From: Arsenophonus sp048493715
GTDB taxonomy: Bacteria > Pseudomonadota > Gammaproteobacteria > Enterobacterales > Enterobacteriaceae
Direction of reading: 5' to 3'
NCBI GenBank assembly: GCA_048493715.1
Contig: JBGDCZ010000055.1
Span: 1-10,900 of the forward strand
Length of the DNA: 10,900 nt
Made by a program: the position numbers and the translations under genes. The notes under the pieces are model-generated. The model was given only the letters and a program-made list of their open reading frames with translations. It made no database searches and was not told the origin of the DNA. Each line of letters starts with the position of its first letter. The first letter of the stretch is position 1. Shown here piece by piece: positions 1 through 8,222 of this stretch.

Positions 1-9
1 AAGCTCACT

Positions 10-55
10 CTGTTTCATGTGATAGTAGCTAATTATCACAAAAAACAAGATACAA
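10..55 (+). repeat. Left copy of a 46-bp perfect inverted repeat
   Basis: These 46 bases are the exact reverse complement of the last 46 bases of the window. Inside the repeat is a near-palindrome, TGTGATA (18-24) and TATCACA (34-40), around a 9-base loop, so single strands could fold. The match stops at base 56 on the inner side. On the outer side the right copy runs out at the window edge, so the true repeat may be longer. Perfect identity over 46 bases in opposite orientation suggests the ends of two insertion-sequence copies, but no transposase is present to name the element. Confidence 0.85.
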
Positions 56-58
56 GAA

Positions 59-288
59 ATGATAAAAAGCCTCTTTGTAACGATAAAGATTTTCTTACTA
101 ATTGCGCTATCTTTAAATTTTATAATGATAGTTACTTTCCTGTTTTTCTAGGAGTTCTCATACTTATCTGAGGAAATTTTTAAATTAGATATATTATGTT
201 AGGGATAAAGGGTGGTGTATACGGTGCTATTGCAGCTAGCCTCATAATTTGGCTTTTTTACCATATAATATCAATGTTTAAAAAATAA
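59..288 (+). pseudogene. Broken small two-helix membrane protein
   Basis: An ATG at 59 opens a very hydrophobic 30-codon frame (MIKSLFVTIKIFLL...) that ends at an in-frame TAG at 149-151. The same frame then continues sensibly (EFSYLSEEIFKLDI) to about 193. A shift to another frame at the ATG at 196 gives MLGIKGGVYGAIAASLIIWL and ends at 286-288 after a basic tail (FKK). Read through, this is a protein of about 76 residues with an N-terminal membrane helix, a short acidic loop and a second glycine-rich membrane helix. Its size and layout resemble small immunity-type membrane proteins carried next to toxins, but I do not recognise the family. The start lies just inside the terminal repeat, so its own promoter may be lost. 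Confidence 0.55.
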
Positions 289-331
289 AATTTTTGTTGT
301 ACAGAATAATTACTTAAGCCCTAAAAATATC

Positions 332-836
332 ATGGACATGAAAAAAGAACTTGAGGATGCAGATAAGAGTAGGGCCAATAAACAAATAATTTTGTATAGT
401 ACGCTAAAATCAGTGAGTATAACAAAGCAGGGGTGATAAATAACTCGATCTATACAGTTGCTATTTGGGAAGGGTTAACCACAGGTACCGAGTAGGTACA
501 AAATCTCGAGCGATTTTCATTTGTCTCGGAGCTAAGCCATGAAGAATTAAGCCAATTAAACCGTTTTATAACGGCAGAAAATGCCTAAAATGCGCAAACA
601 ATTTATGCATCACTGCCAGATTCAGTCCAGCTTGCGTAAAAGGTAAGGAGGTCCTTGATAGTTTAGGCGGCAGAGGTGTTGCTGGGATCTCGGCGCTAAG
701 AATTAAAGGCAACAAGCCGCCATATCAAGCCAGTCAAGGTGCGGTTGTTAGTATTGGTGAGTTTTTTATACAACTTGGTTTTAGTAACGAAATTAATATA
801 CCGTAACAAGATGCAGTGCTGATCAATGCAACCTGA
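332..836 (+). pseudogene. Decayed gene of unknown function
   Basis: Protein-like sequence runs through this stretch but no frame stays open. From the ATG at 332 the frame reads MDMKKELEDADKSRANKQII and stops at TGA 434-436. A second frame starting near 427 reads GVINNSIYTVAIWEGLTTGT and has stops at 493, 586 and 637. A third frame from 636 reads VKGKEVLDSLGGRGVAGISA and onwards, with stops at 804 and 834. The composition (glycine turns, alternating polar and hydrophobic residues) looks like real protein rather than chance. I cannot name the family. Its position directly after the small membrane protein hints at a former effector and immunity-like pair, but that is inference only. Confidence 0.45.
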
Positions 837-888
837 TCAATCAGTAATGAGTTGACGGGCTGTAGGCTAAAATTAATTTTTCCGCAGA

Positions 889-1354
889 TTAAAATATAAT
901 ATCCTTTACATGATCTACTACGCCAATAATGTCAATTTGAAATTCTGCTTGTCCGTCACCATCATGATCAAGCATTAACTTGGTTAAATTTATCATTAAT
1001 CATCAATTCATTTTTTTGCATAGAGAAGCTATTTACTTGCTTAATTCTGACATTATGACCATTAATTTTATTTAAACGAGAGATATCTATTTTATCGCTA
1101 CCAGTTTCAAAATCAGTTATCTTACTCTGCTGATGAGGATAAAGAAGTAAAGATTAATGGATATTTAAAAGTATCATTCCCTCTATTTCCTTCTAATGGC
1201 TCATCACTATCACCTTTAAAATATCGCGCCCAAAAACACCTGATATTATATCATCTCCAAAACCTCCTAATATTATATCATTCCCATCATGCCCTAGTAA
1301 TATGTCATCTTCATTAGTACCGTTATTACCGAAGGTAATATCATTAAGCATGCC
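889..1354 (-). pseudogene. C-terminal remnant of an RTX/serralysin-type secreted protein
   Basis: On the minus strand, bases 1315 to about 1223 encode successive nonapeptide calcium-binding repeats (DDILLGHDGNDIILGG, then FGDDIISG, FGRD). The frame then shifts near 1215. A third block from 1126 reads SKITDFETGSDKIDISRL, the usual linker after RTX repeats in serralysin-type (M10) metalloproteases and similar type I secretion substrates. After another shift near 990 the tail reads MLDHDGDGQAEFQIDIIG and ends DIIF plus stop at 889, matching the typical beta-roll C-terminus and type I secretion signal region. At least three frames are needed, and the catalytic domain with the zinc-binding HExxH motif is absent. 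It could be the end of a protease, lipase or another RTX exoprotein. The C-terminal type is clear; the enzyme is not. Confidence 0.82.
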
Positions 1355-1617
1355 TTATTAACAATAATTTAACCAAAAGTCATTGAATTCTATAGCACTA
1401 AAACTAATATTTAAAATAACTAAATGATTTAATTGTAGTTAATAATTAGCAAATTCAATAGCAAGACGAGTTCCACTGCATTAAATTTTTTGCATTCTTG
1501 TAACAAAATGCGGTTTTAATTTTATGATTACGACTGAAGTTTGTTCTGTAGTCATATAAACTAAATTTTCCTAAAATCGACAGACTGCTAGATCGATATA
1601 GATATCATTTGAGTATT
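1355..1617 (-). other. Intergenic or degraded stretch upstream of the RTX remnant
   Basis: This stretch has no gene I can name. The minus-strand frame that carries the RTX repeats runs back through several stops to an ATG at 1555-1553 (MTTEQTSVVIIKLKPHF...). It may therefore be a heavily mutated upstream part of the same gene, or unrelated sequence fused to it by deletion. Base composition is strongly AT-rich. Confidence 0.35.
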
Positions 1618-2421
1618 TTAAACTGATCCGTCTCCGTCGGTCCAAGAGCCTCGGTTTGAACCCAAATTTTGTAGTTCACTAATTGTAGCCGATCGACTAT
1701 TTTCGTTAATAATGTTTAGTTGTTTTTCTATTAATACAGAAATGTGTTGTTCAATCGTAGCGAAAGGCACATCAACTCCTTTTAACTCTGATATACTGGC
1801 ATTGATTATTTTTATAGATTGACAAATTGAGTGATTGGCATTTGATGCTTTTGCTAGTTTGTAATGAGATTGATATCCTTCATGGATAGCGTTCTGCAGT
1901 TTATCTCTTTTGATTTTTCCAACTACAGAAGCCGATGGCAACTATAACAGCAATTGTTGCTCCGCCGGATGCTGCCATAGAAGCGATTTCGAAGGATGCG
2001 GGTAAACCGACCAACTCAACAAGAACTGCCGCACCGATTTCTCCAGTAGACACCAAATAACTTGTTGCACTAACCGTTATCGACTCTAATAAATATTAGT
2101 CGTAATAATTGGTGCGATAATTGTTGGTATCTCAAAGTTTAATGTGCTAAAGGAAAACTTCTAAAATTTAATTTTTTCGTCTTTTATTTCGGGTTGGTAC
2201 CTGAGCCTAAGATAATTGTTTAACTGACAAATATTGTCATCAATCTCTTTGATATATAATGCATTTTTGCTAGCATATGTTTGACAATCTACTGCTATTT
2301 CATGTGCCCTAACTTCTCTAACCGGATTGTCGGGAAAATAGGTATAGCCAGTGAATAAGCCTGGAAGATATTTTGTGTAGACACTGGCAAAACCATCGGC
2401 AAAATTACTCCAAAAGCTCAT
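1618..2421 (-). pseudogene. Decayed paralogue 1 of an unrecognised membrane-associated protein family
   Basis: The start is well supported: ATG at 2421 is preceded by GAGGT (2430-2426) with a 4-base gap. The first 86 codons (MSFWSNFADGFASVYTKYLP..., with DNPVREVRAHEIA near residue 38) end at TAG 2163-2161. The frame carries on to about 2090. A second frame from 2095 supplies a hydrophobic centre (GAAVLVELVGLPASFE...ATIAVIVAIG). A third frame from about 1935 supplies a polar helical tail (VVGKIKRDKLQNAIHEGYQ...) ending NRGSWTDGDGSV. The joined length is about 268 residues. The same order of blocks recurs in the gene at 2656-3471, which shows common descent. Helical ends around a hydrophobic hairpin would suit a pore-forming or membrane-inserting protein, but no family is recognised. 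One nonsense codon and two frameshifts make it non-functional. Confidence 0.7.
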
Positions 2422-2655
2422 TTTTACCTCGTTTAATCATTAGAAAACTTAGCAAGTTTTAGATTATGAAACGTCAATTATTAGCATTGTTTTAGCAATG
2501 GCCGTTTAAGAGTTAGTAAAAGTACATTTTGAGAGTCTTTTGTTGTCGTTAAACCAATAAGCGTTACAAACAACTGAACACTGTTTTCGGTCGATAAAAT
2601 GGTATGAGCGAGATTATTGTTTAATAAGATTTATTTAATACAGATTGAGCAACAG
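2422..2655 (-). other. Spacer between the two paralogues, with a leader hairpin
   Basis: This is the 234-base gap upstream of paralogue 1. It holds its ribosome binding site (2426-2430) and a perfect 7-bp hairpin, AAAACTT-AGC-AAGTTTT, at 2444-2460, about 20 bases upstream of the start codon. A minus-strand frame stays open from 2630 to a stop at 2481 but has no good start codon. I see no convincing gene and no clear promoter pair. Confidence 0.45.
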
Positions 2656-3471
2656 TTAGCCCTCATCGGTCCAAGAACCTCTGGATTTATCAAGATCTGC
2701 TAAGGTGATCTTGGTTAAAGAATCGATTTTATCGAGTTCAATCTGGTTTCGTTTTATGGAATTACTAACGATTTTGTCGATCTGCTCTTTAGTTATATCA
2801 GATCCTAACGAGTCTAAGACTACTGCAACCGGTGTAGTGACAACATTCAATTTATTAATCACAATCTCATTGGTTAGTTCAGCTTTTTTTAATTTGAACC
2901 TAGTCTCAATAGACTCCTTAATTTTGTCTTGCAAATTTTTCCTTTGAACTGCCCCGGCCACTAAATCAATAATTCCTTGAACAAGGATAGCAGCCGTGAT
3001 CCCACCGAATATAAGTGCCTACTTTAAACCACTTTGGTAGACCGACAAGTTTAATAAAGGCGGGTTCACCACCAATACAATCCTGCTGCAGAAGATAGGC
3101 TTTAGCCGCAAAAGATAATCCTTTACTAACGATGCCATACGTCAGCATTGGCGTAATGATATCAGCAACACTGACTAAAATTTTATGTGTTTTTGACTCG
3201 GTAACAAAATCGATATCATGAAATTTTACCGGCGCTCTAACAATCTTGTAAGCGTCACGTATCGCTTCATTCGCGTTATGTATGGCTATTTCGTGCTTAG
3301 TATGTTGTTGTGAAATGTTGCCTACTGCCGTGGAATTGTCGGCGACAAGTTCTGTTAGCCTTACTGAATCTCCCCGGGTTTATTGGAAAGTTTTTATTCC
3401 GTAAGTTAAATAACAAACTCCCTATCATGAAGGGAAGAATAATATGCGTTTTCTACCTCTAAAGGCAGCAT
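2656..3471 (-). pseudogene. Decayed paralogue 2 of the same unrecognised family
   Basis: The likely start is ATG 3471-3469, behind an AGGGAC-type ribosome binding site. The first 21 codons (MLPLEVENAYYSSLHDREFV) stop at 3408-3406. A short frame reads LLFNLRNKNFPINPG to about 3380. The main frame from 3379 reads DSVRLTELVADN..., contains KHEIAIHNANEAI, and passes through a hydrophobic stretch (LVSVADIITPMLTYGIV...FIKLVGLPKWFK) to a stop at 2966. A shift near 3015 restores GGITAAILVQGIIDLVAGAV, then helical sequence ending DKSRGSWTDEG at 2656. The joined length is about 272 residues, against about 268 for the copy at 1618-2421. Shared landmarks in the same order are HEIA, the VGLP-x-x-F segment, the hydrophobic hairpin and C-terminal RGSWTD. 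The lesions differ in position from those of the other copy, so the two decayed independently. Confidence 0.68.
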
Positions 3472-3505
3472 ATTATTTGTCCCTTTCTGTTTTAATATGA
3501 AACAA

Positions 3506-3953
3506 TTAATGTATTAGCCGTTTTTCTTTATCTAATTGATTATCGTCATTACTAATGTGCGAAGTTTGCTCTAGCCACTCACCAACAAATTACCCGTCAT
3601 GCTTAAGTATTTAGCAATCAATATACTTTCTGTTTATGTAAGGTGCAAGATGGCGTATTGGAGCGCTATTTTGCTAGCTGATTAGGAGTAAAGGTAATTA
3701 CGCTGTCGTTATTTAAATCATAATCATGCACACTAGTAATAGTGAAAAATTCATCCATTATTTCAATAGGATAGATTGGCCAGTCAGCAGAACGATAAGC
3801 CTCCATTTCAGCTATATGATTATTTTGAAAATTTGATTTACAAGCTGTATTTCAACTCGAGATTATCATCGTAAAAAAGATTAGGCCAGAACTTGCGCTG
3901 ACACTACTTAATTTTGGATGTGTAGTGCTAAAGACAGTGTTTGTGCTGCTCAT
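3506..3953 (-). pseudogene. Decayed small protein, possibly a lipoprotein
   Basis: From ATG 3953, behind a GGGGGA sequence, the frame encodes a polar start and a hydrophobic segment (SSGLIFFTMIISS) that runs into TGA 34 codons in. The same frame continues with NTACKSNFQNNHIAEMEAYR... to ...NDSVITFTPNQLAK and a TAG at 3668-3666. A neighbouring frame then reads APIRHLAPYINRKYIDC and, beyond two more stops, FVGEWLEQTSHISNDDNQL..., ending at 3506. The TGA sits where a lipobox cysteine could have been (TGT or TGC to TGA), so this may be a former lipoprotein of about 149 residues. That reading is inference. No family is recognised. It lies upstream of the two paralogues on the same strand and could have belonged to their operon. 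Confidence 0.5.
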
Positions 3954-4140
3954 GAATCCCCCATTCTGCCAGCTTTTTTGTAACTTGCGTTACAGTAACC
4001 ACATGCCTCAGATGAAATAATGTCCGCTGACCATAATCAGTATAGCAAGGGGGCCGGGAGGGTAACAAAAAATAGTTTGTTATATGACAAATATTCCAGT
4101 CTTATGGTAGTTTATCACAATGCTGTATATAAATATTCCG
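3954..4140. other. Intergenic stretch between the decayed protein and uvrA
   Basis: No supported gene. It contains a perfect 6-bp inverted repeat, TGTAAC-TTGC-GTTACA, at 3979-3994, shortly upstream of the decayed gene that starts at 3953. This could be an operator or a simple hairpin. Nothing else stands out. Confidence 0.4.
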
Positions 4141-4183
4141 CCCGGCCAAAAAGCCGGGTGATTGTCCAATCCCAGATTGGACA
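4141..4183 (-). terminator. Two adjacent hairpins just after uvrA, probable terminator region
   Basis: Eleven bases past the uvrA stop codon lies a perfect 9-bp stem with a 3-base loop (4163-4171 and 4175-4183). A second, G+C-rich 6-bp stem follows (4141-4146 and 4153-4158). Read on the uvrA strand, neither is followed by a clear U-run; the second leads into an AT-rich stretch. Position and pairing support transcript ending or 3' end protection, but as an intrinsic terminator it is imperfect. Confidence 0.5.
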
Positions 4184-4193
4184 GGATTGCTTA

Positions 4194-7028
4194 TTAGTAA
4201 CCGCGTTTAAGGATCGGTTTTAAAAATTGAGCAGTATGTGATTGCTTACATTTTATTAACTGCTCTGGGGTACCGGCGAATAAGATTTCGCCACCACCAC
4301 TGCCACCTTCCGGACCCAGATCAATAATCCAGTCAGCAGTCTTGATGACATCCAAATTGTGTTCAATGATCACGATAGTATTGCCCTGATCACGTAGTTG
4401 ATGTAATACGTGCAACAGTTGTTGAATATCGGCAAAATGTAAACCAGTGGTCGGTTCATCAAGAATATAGAGCGTTTGGTCAGTACCACGTTTGGAAAGT
4501 TCGCGTGATAATTTAACCCGTTGAGCTTCCCCACCAGATAAGGTTGTTGCTGATTGTCCTAACCGGATATAGGAAAGCCCAACGTCGATCAATGTTTGCA
4601 ATTTACGCGCTAGCGCCGGGACAACAGCAAAATATTCACGGGCTTCTTCAATGGTCATTTTTAACACTTCGTGAATATTTTTGCCCTTATATTTGATCTC
4701 TAACGTTTCACGGTTATAGCGTTTGCCTTTGCAATGATCACAGGGTACATAGACATCGGGCAGAAAATGCATTTCAACTTTAATCACACCATCACCCTGA
4801 CAAGCTTCACAGCGTCCACCCTTGACGTTAAAACTAAACCTTCCCGGTGTATAACCACGTGTACGAGACTCAGATACGCCGGCAAATAGTTCTCGTACTG
4901 GCGTAAATACACCCGTATAGGTGGCTGGATTAGAGCGCGGTGTTCGGCCGATAGGGCTTTGGTCAATATCAATCACTTTATCGAAATACTGCAAGCCTTC
5001 GATATTGGTGTAAGGCGCGGGGGTAGTATTAGTGGCTTTATTTAATTGTCGTTGAGCAATAGGAAACAACGTATCGTTGATCAGGGTTGATTTGCCTGAG
5101 CCGGAAACGCCAGTAATACAGGTAAATAAGCCGACAGGTAGTTCCAGCGTAACATTTTTTAGATTATTACCTTGCGCACCAATCAGTTTCAGGGTTTTTT
5201 TCACATTGATTGGCACCCGTTTGGCTGGGATGGCGATTTTACGTTCGCCACTAAGATACTTACCGGTTAATGAATCTTGATTATTAATAATATTTTGCAG
5301 ACTGCCCTGAGCAACAATGCGTCCGCCATGGATGCCTGCTCCTGGACCAATATCGATAATATGATCGGCGGCGCGGATCGCATCTTCATCATGTTCAACC
5401 ACAATAACCGTATTGCCTAAATTACGTAAATGCAGTAGTGTTTGTAACAGTCGATCATTATCCCGCTGATGTAAACCGATTGATGGCTCGTCTAACACAT
5501 ACATGACACCAACTAAACCGGCACCGATTTGGCTCGCTAGCCGGATGCGTTGTGCTTCGCCACCCGATAAAGTTTCAGCTGAACGGGAGAGCGTCAGGTA
5601 GTTTAATCCCACATTGACTAAGAATTTTAAACGATCGTTAATTTCTTTCAGAATTTTTTCCGCAATTTGCGCTCGTTGCCCACTGAGTTGCAATGTTTGG
5701 AAAAATGTCATCGCCTGGCCGATATTAAAATCAGAAATTTCTGGTAGGGAGATATTTTCAATAAACACGTAGCGGGCTTCTTGTCGTAAACGGGTACCAT
5801 GGCAAGCAATACATGGTCGATTATTAATATATTTTGCCAGTTCCTCGCGCACCGCCATCGATTCTGTTTCTTTATAACGCCGTTCCATATTATGGATCAC
5901 CCCTTCAAAGGGATGACATCTTACCGTAATATCGCCGCGATCATTTTGATATTTAAATTCAATCGATTCTTTACCTGATCCATATAAGATCACTTGCTTA
6001 ATAGCCGGATCTAAGGAGCTAAACGTGTTTTCAACATCAAATTGATAGTGTTTAGCTAACGACTGTAACATCTGGAAGTAATAAAAATTACGGTGATCCC
6101 AACCTCGTATTGCGCCGCCAGCTAAAGAAATTTCCTGGTTCTGGATCACCCGATCCGGATCAAAAAATTGTTGTATACCAAGCCCATCACAGGAGCTACA
6201 AGCGCCAGCAGGATTATTAAAGGAAAACAGGCGTGGCTCTAACTCGCTCATGCTATAACCACAGACGGGACAGGCAAAATTAGCGGAGAAAACTAATTCT
6301 GTTGCCTGGTCGTCATCCATATCAGCAATAATTGCCGTACCGCCGGATAATTCAAGCGTAGTTTCAAACGATTCTGCCAGCCGTTGTGCCAGATCGGCGC
6401 GAACTTTAAACCGGTCAAAGACCACTTCAATAGTATGCTTTTTATGCAATTCTAATTTCGGTGGATCGGATAGATCACAAACTTTACCATCGATACGGGC
6501 GCGGATATAACCTTGAGCTGCCAGATTATCCAGTAACTTAATATGTTCCCCTTTACGCTCTTTAACCACCGGCGCGAGCAACATTAGCCGCTTACCTTCC
6601 GGCAGTGCCAGCACATTATCAACCATCTGACTAACTGTTTGGGCGGCTAACGGAATATCGTGATCCGGACAGCGAGGTTCGCCGACACGGGCAAACAGCA
6701 AGCGTAAATAATCATGGATTTCGGTGATAGTACCTACCGTTGAACGCGGGTTGTGCGAAGTTGATTTCTGTTCAATAGAAATCGCTGGTGACAGCCCTTC
6801 AATATGATCAACATCCGGTTTTTCCATTAAAGATAAAAACTGCCGGGCATAGGCAGAAAGTGACTCAACATAGCGGCGCTGACCTTCTGCATACAGGGTA
6901 TCAAATGCCAGGGAAGATTTTCCTGAACCTGATAACCCAGTAATAACAATCAATTTATCGCGAGGAATAATTAAATTGATATTTTTTAAATTATGGGTGC
7001 GCGCACCTCTGACTTCAATGTTATCCAT
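4194..7028 (-). CDS. uvrA: UvrABC excision nuclease subunit A
   Basis: UvrA is the damage-sensing ATPase of nucleotide excision repair; it dimerises, scans DNA and loads UvrB at lesions. The 944-residue protein is close to E. coli UvrA (940) throughout. Visible features are Walker A GLSGSGKSS (31-39), the first zinc module CPVCGYS...CSSCDGLG in the N-terminal half, ABC signature LSGGEAQR and Walker B VLDEPSIGLH. The second half repeats the pattern: GVSGSGKST, zinc module CEACQGDG...CDHCKGKR, LSGGEAQR and ILDEPTTGLH. I chose the start MDNIEVRGARTHNL because it matches the family N-terminus. The open frame extends 39 codons upstream, but that part is unlike UvrA and would cover the LexA box. 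The gene is divergent from ssb, as in other Enterobacterales, and looks fully intact. Confidence 0.98.
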   Translation of the reverse strand: MDNIEVRGARTHNLKNINLIIPRDKLIVITGLSGSGKSSLAFDTLYAEGQRRYVESLSAYARQFLSLMEKPDVDHIEGLSPAISIEQKSTSHNPRSTVGTITEIHDYLRLLFARVGEPRCPDHDIPLAAQTVSQMVDNVLALPEGKRLMLLAPVVKERKGEHIKLLDNLAAQGYIRARIDGKVCDLSDPPKLELHKKHTIEVVFDRFKVRADLAQRLAESFETTLELSGGTAIIADMDDDQATELVFSANFACPVCGYSMSELEPRLFSFNNPAGACSSCDGLGIQQFFDPDRVIQNQEISLAGGAIRGWDHRNFYYFQMLQSLAKHYQFDVENTFSSLDPAIKQVILYGSGKESIEFKYQNDRGDITVRCHPFEGVIHNMERRYKETESMAVREELAKYINNRPCIACHGTRLRQEARYVFIENISLPEISDFNIGQAMTFFQTLQLSGQRAQIAEKILKEINDRLKFLVNVGLNYLTLSRSAETLSGGEAQRIRLASQIGAGLVGVMYVLDEPSIGLHQRDNDRLLQTLLHLRNLGNTVIVVEHDEDAIRAADHIIDIGPGAGIHGGRIVAQGSLQNIINNQDSLTGKYLSGERKIAIPAKRVPINVKKTLKLIGAQGNNLKNVTLELPVGLFTCITGVSGSGKSTLINDTLFPIAQRQLNKATNTTPAPYTNIEGLQYFDKVIDIDQSPIGRTPRSNPATYTGVFTPVRELFAGVSESRTRGYTPGRFSFNVKGGRCEACQGDGVIKVEMHFLPDVYVPCDHCKGKRYNRETLEIKYKGKNIHEVLKMTIEEAREYFAVVPALARKLQTLIDVGLSYIRLGQSATTLSGGEAQRVKLSRELSKRGTDQTLYILDEPTTGLHFADIQQLLHVLHQLRDQGNTIVIIEHNLDVIKTADWIIDLGPEGGSGGGEILFAGTPEQLIKCKQSHTAQFLKPILKRGY

Positions 7029-7095
7029 ATACCATATCCCGGATGAGAACATATTCAAACAGTAAATAAAACGTTTTATTATTACACAATTTGAG

Positions 7096-7111
7096 CTGAA
7101 TGAATATACAG
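7096..7111 (-). promoter_or_regulatory. LexA (SOS) box controlling uvrA and probably ssb
   Basis: On the uvrA strand the sequence is CTGTATATTCATTCAG, a CTG-N10-CAG LexA site. From memory it is the same 16 bases as the known E. coli uvrA box. It lies 68 bases upstream of the uvrA start. A TATACT hexamer on the same strand (7115-7110) overlaps its edge and could be the uvrA -10 element, so bound LexA would block the promoter. In E. coli the shared box also affects one of the ssb promoters. Confidence 0.93.
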
Positions 7112-7172
7112 TATAGGCGTTCATGTTATGTAATTTAATCGCCAAGTTGGAAAAAATTTAGGAATATTGCAG

Positions 7173-7178
7173 TATAAT
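7173..7178 (+). promoter_or_regulatory. Probable ssb promoter -10 element
   Basis: A perfect TATAAT lies about 120 bases upstream of the ssb start codon, on the ssb strand. The best -35 candidate, TTGGAA at 7147-7152, is 20 bases away, longer than the optimal 17, so the assignment rests mainly on the -10. It lies between the LexA box and ssb, where an ssb promoter is expected. Confidence 0.45.
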
Positions 7179-7203
7179 TTTCTAAGGCGTTTCACAAACC
7201 GTA

Positions 7204-7225
7204 ATTGAAACAGTTTAGTTTCAAT
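7204..7225 (+). promoter_or_regulatory. Hairpin-forming inverted repeat in the ssb leader
   Basis: ATTGAAAC and GTTTCAAT form a perfect 8-bp inverted repeat around a 6-base spacer, downstream of the TATAAT and about 75 bases before the ssb start. It could fold in the leader RNA or bind a dimeric regulator. No function can be read directly. Confidence 0.4.
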
Positions 7226-7301
7226 ATTCAATAGTATGTTCGCATGTTAAACTAGCAACACTAAAATTTAGGCTAAAAAATTAATTCATCAGGAGTATCT
7301 A

Positions 7302-7841
7302 ATGGCCAGTAGAGGCGTTAACAAAGTCATACTTATCGGTAACTTGGGACAAGATCCTGAAATTCGTTATATGCCAAATGGTGGTCCGGTGGCGAACCTA
7401 ACTCTGGCAACCTCTGAAAGTTGGCGTGATAAGCAAAGTGGGGAAATGCGTGAAAAGACTGAATGGCACCGTGTCGTGATCTTTGGCAAGCTGGCGGAAG
7501 TAGCAGGTGGATATTTGCGTAAAGGCTCACAAGTTTATATTGAAGGCTCACTCCAGACTCGTAAATGGCAAGATCAAAATGGTCAAGATCGCTATTCTAC
7601 CGAAGTGGTGGTGAATATTGGTGGTACTATGCAAATGTTAGGCGCGCGCGGTGGCTCACAAGAAGGAATGTCACAAAATAATCCAGCTGGTGGCTGGGGA
7701 CAACCGCAACAGCCGCCACAAGCCCAGCAGTTTAGTGGTAACGGGCCAGCATCAGCACCTGCCACCCATTCAGGTAAAGCTGCAACAGCCAGTAGTAGCA
7801 GTGAGCCACCTCTGGATTTCGATGATGATATTCCGTTTTGA
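7302..7841 (+). CDS. ssb: Single-stranded DNA-binding protein
   Basis: SSB coats single-stranded DNA as a tetramer during replication, recombination and repair, and recruits partner proteins through its C-terminal tip. The 179-residue product begins MASRGVNKVILIGNLGQDPE and carries the OB fold over about residues 1-115, including the DNA-stacking aromatics W41, W55, F61 and W89. A glycine-, glutamine- and proline-rich flexible linker follows, then the conserved acidic tip DFDDDIPF. Its length matches E. coli SSB (178). The start is fixed by AGGAG at 7291-7295, six bases upstream of ATG, and by the family N-terminus. It diverges from uvrA across a 273-base intergenic region with a LexA box, and an intrinsic terminator follows, so it appears monocistronic. 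Confidence 0.98.
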   Translation: MASRGVNKVILIGNLGQDPEIRYMPNGGPVANLTLATSESWRDKQSGEMREKTEWHRVVIFGKLAEVAGGYLRKGSQVYIEGSLQTRKWQDQNGQDRYSTEVVVNIGGTMQMLGARGGSQEGMSQNNPAGGWGQPQQPPQAQQFSGNGPASAPATHSGKAATASSSSEPPLDFDDDIPF

Positions 7842-7876
7842 GCAATACCATAGACTGTAGTGAAAGTATTTTCTTG

Positions 7877-7908
7877 AAAGCTCCGGTAGTCGGGGCTTTT
7901 TTTTTTTT
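7877..7908 (+). terminator. Rho-independent terminator of ssb
   Basis: AAAGCTCCG and CGGGGCTTT pair as a 9-bp stem (one G-T pair) with a GTAGT loop, directly followed by a T-run reaching 7908. It lies 35 bases past the ssb stop codon and separates ssb from the defence-gene remnant. Confidence 0.92.
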
Positions 7909-8222
7909 AAGAAAAAAGGGAGGTGGATCTTTCACGAGAAGATAAGGACTTGATTCTGACTTACTGCTGAATTTTATGAAAGAATCGGAGTCTTCTGGAC
8001 ACGAGAATAACGCTTGTCAAGATATTCGTTGTGAGTACGAAACGCCGTGATTATCCTCAATGCTGCTATAAAGTATCTGCTTTGGCTGGATAATGTTAAA
8101 AGTAGGCTTAAAACTTAGATAATGGACAGATATAGAGTGTATTTGCTTTTCGGAAAACAATTATGATTTGGTAGCAATAGCCAGCCCAATATACAAAAGT
8201 TAGATTTTAAAAGGGCCATCTT
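7909..8222. other. Non-coding stretch between the ssb terminator and the defence-gene remnant
   Basis: I find no supported gene in these 314 bases. Short frames such as MKESESSGHENNACQDIR (ATG at 7977) stop quickly and lack clear ribosome binding sites. The stretch ends with AGGG, about seven bases before the GTG at 8223, which served as the ribosome binding site of the next gene. No convincing -35/-10 pair is visible. Confidence 0.5.

Noticed and set aside
2481..2630. 50-codon minus-strand open frame in the spacer between paralogues
   Set aside because: The frame lacks a good start codon and ribosome binding site and is short enough to occur by chance.
2705..2947. 80-codon plus-strand frame opposite paralogue 2
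   Set aside because: It is antisense to a frame with clear homology to the neighbouring paralogue, so it is a shadow.
3666..3953. Selenocysteine or other recoding at the in-frame TGA
   Set aside because: No recoding hairpin is evident after the TGA, and nearby genes show ordinary nonsense decay.
4020..4223. 67-codon plus-strand frame between the decayed protein and uvrA
   Set aside because: It runs through the two hairpins after uvrA and into the uvrA 3' end, has no clear ribosome binding site, and its sequence is not recognisable.
7029..7145. Upstream extension of uvrA by 39 codons
   Set aside because: The extra residues do not resemble UvrA, the family N-terminus begins at MDNIEV, and the extension would place the LexA box inside the coding region.
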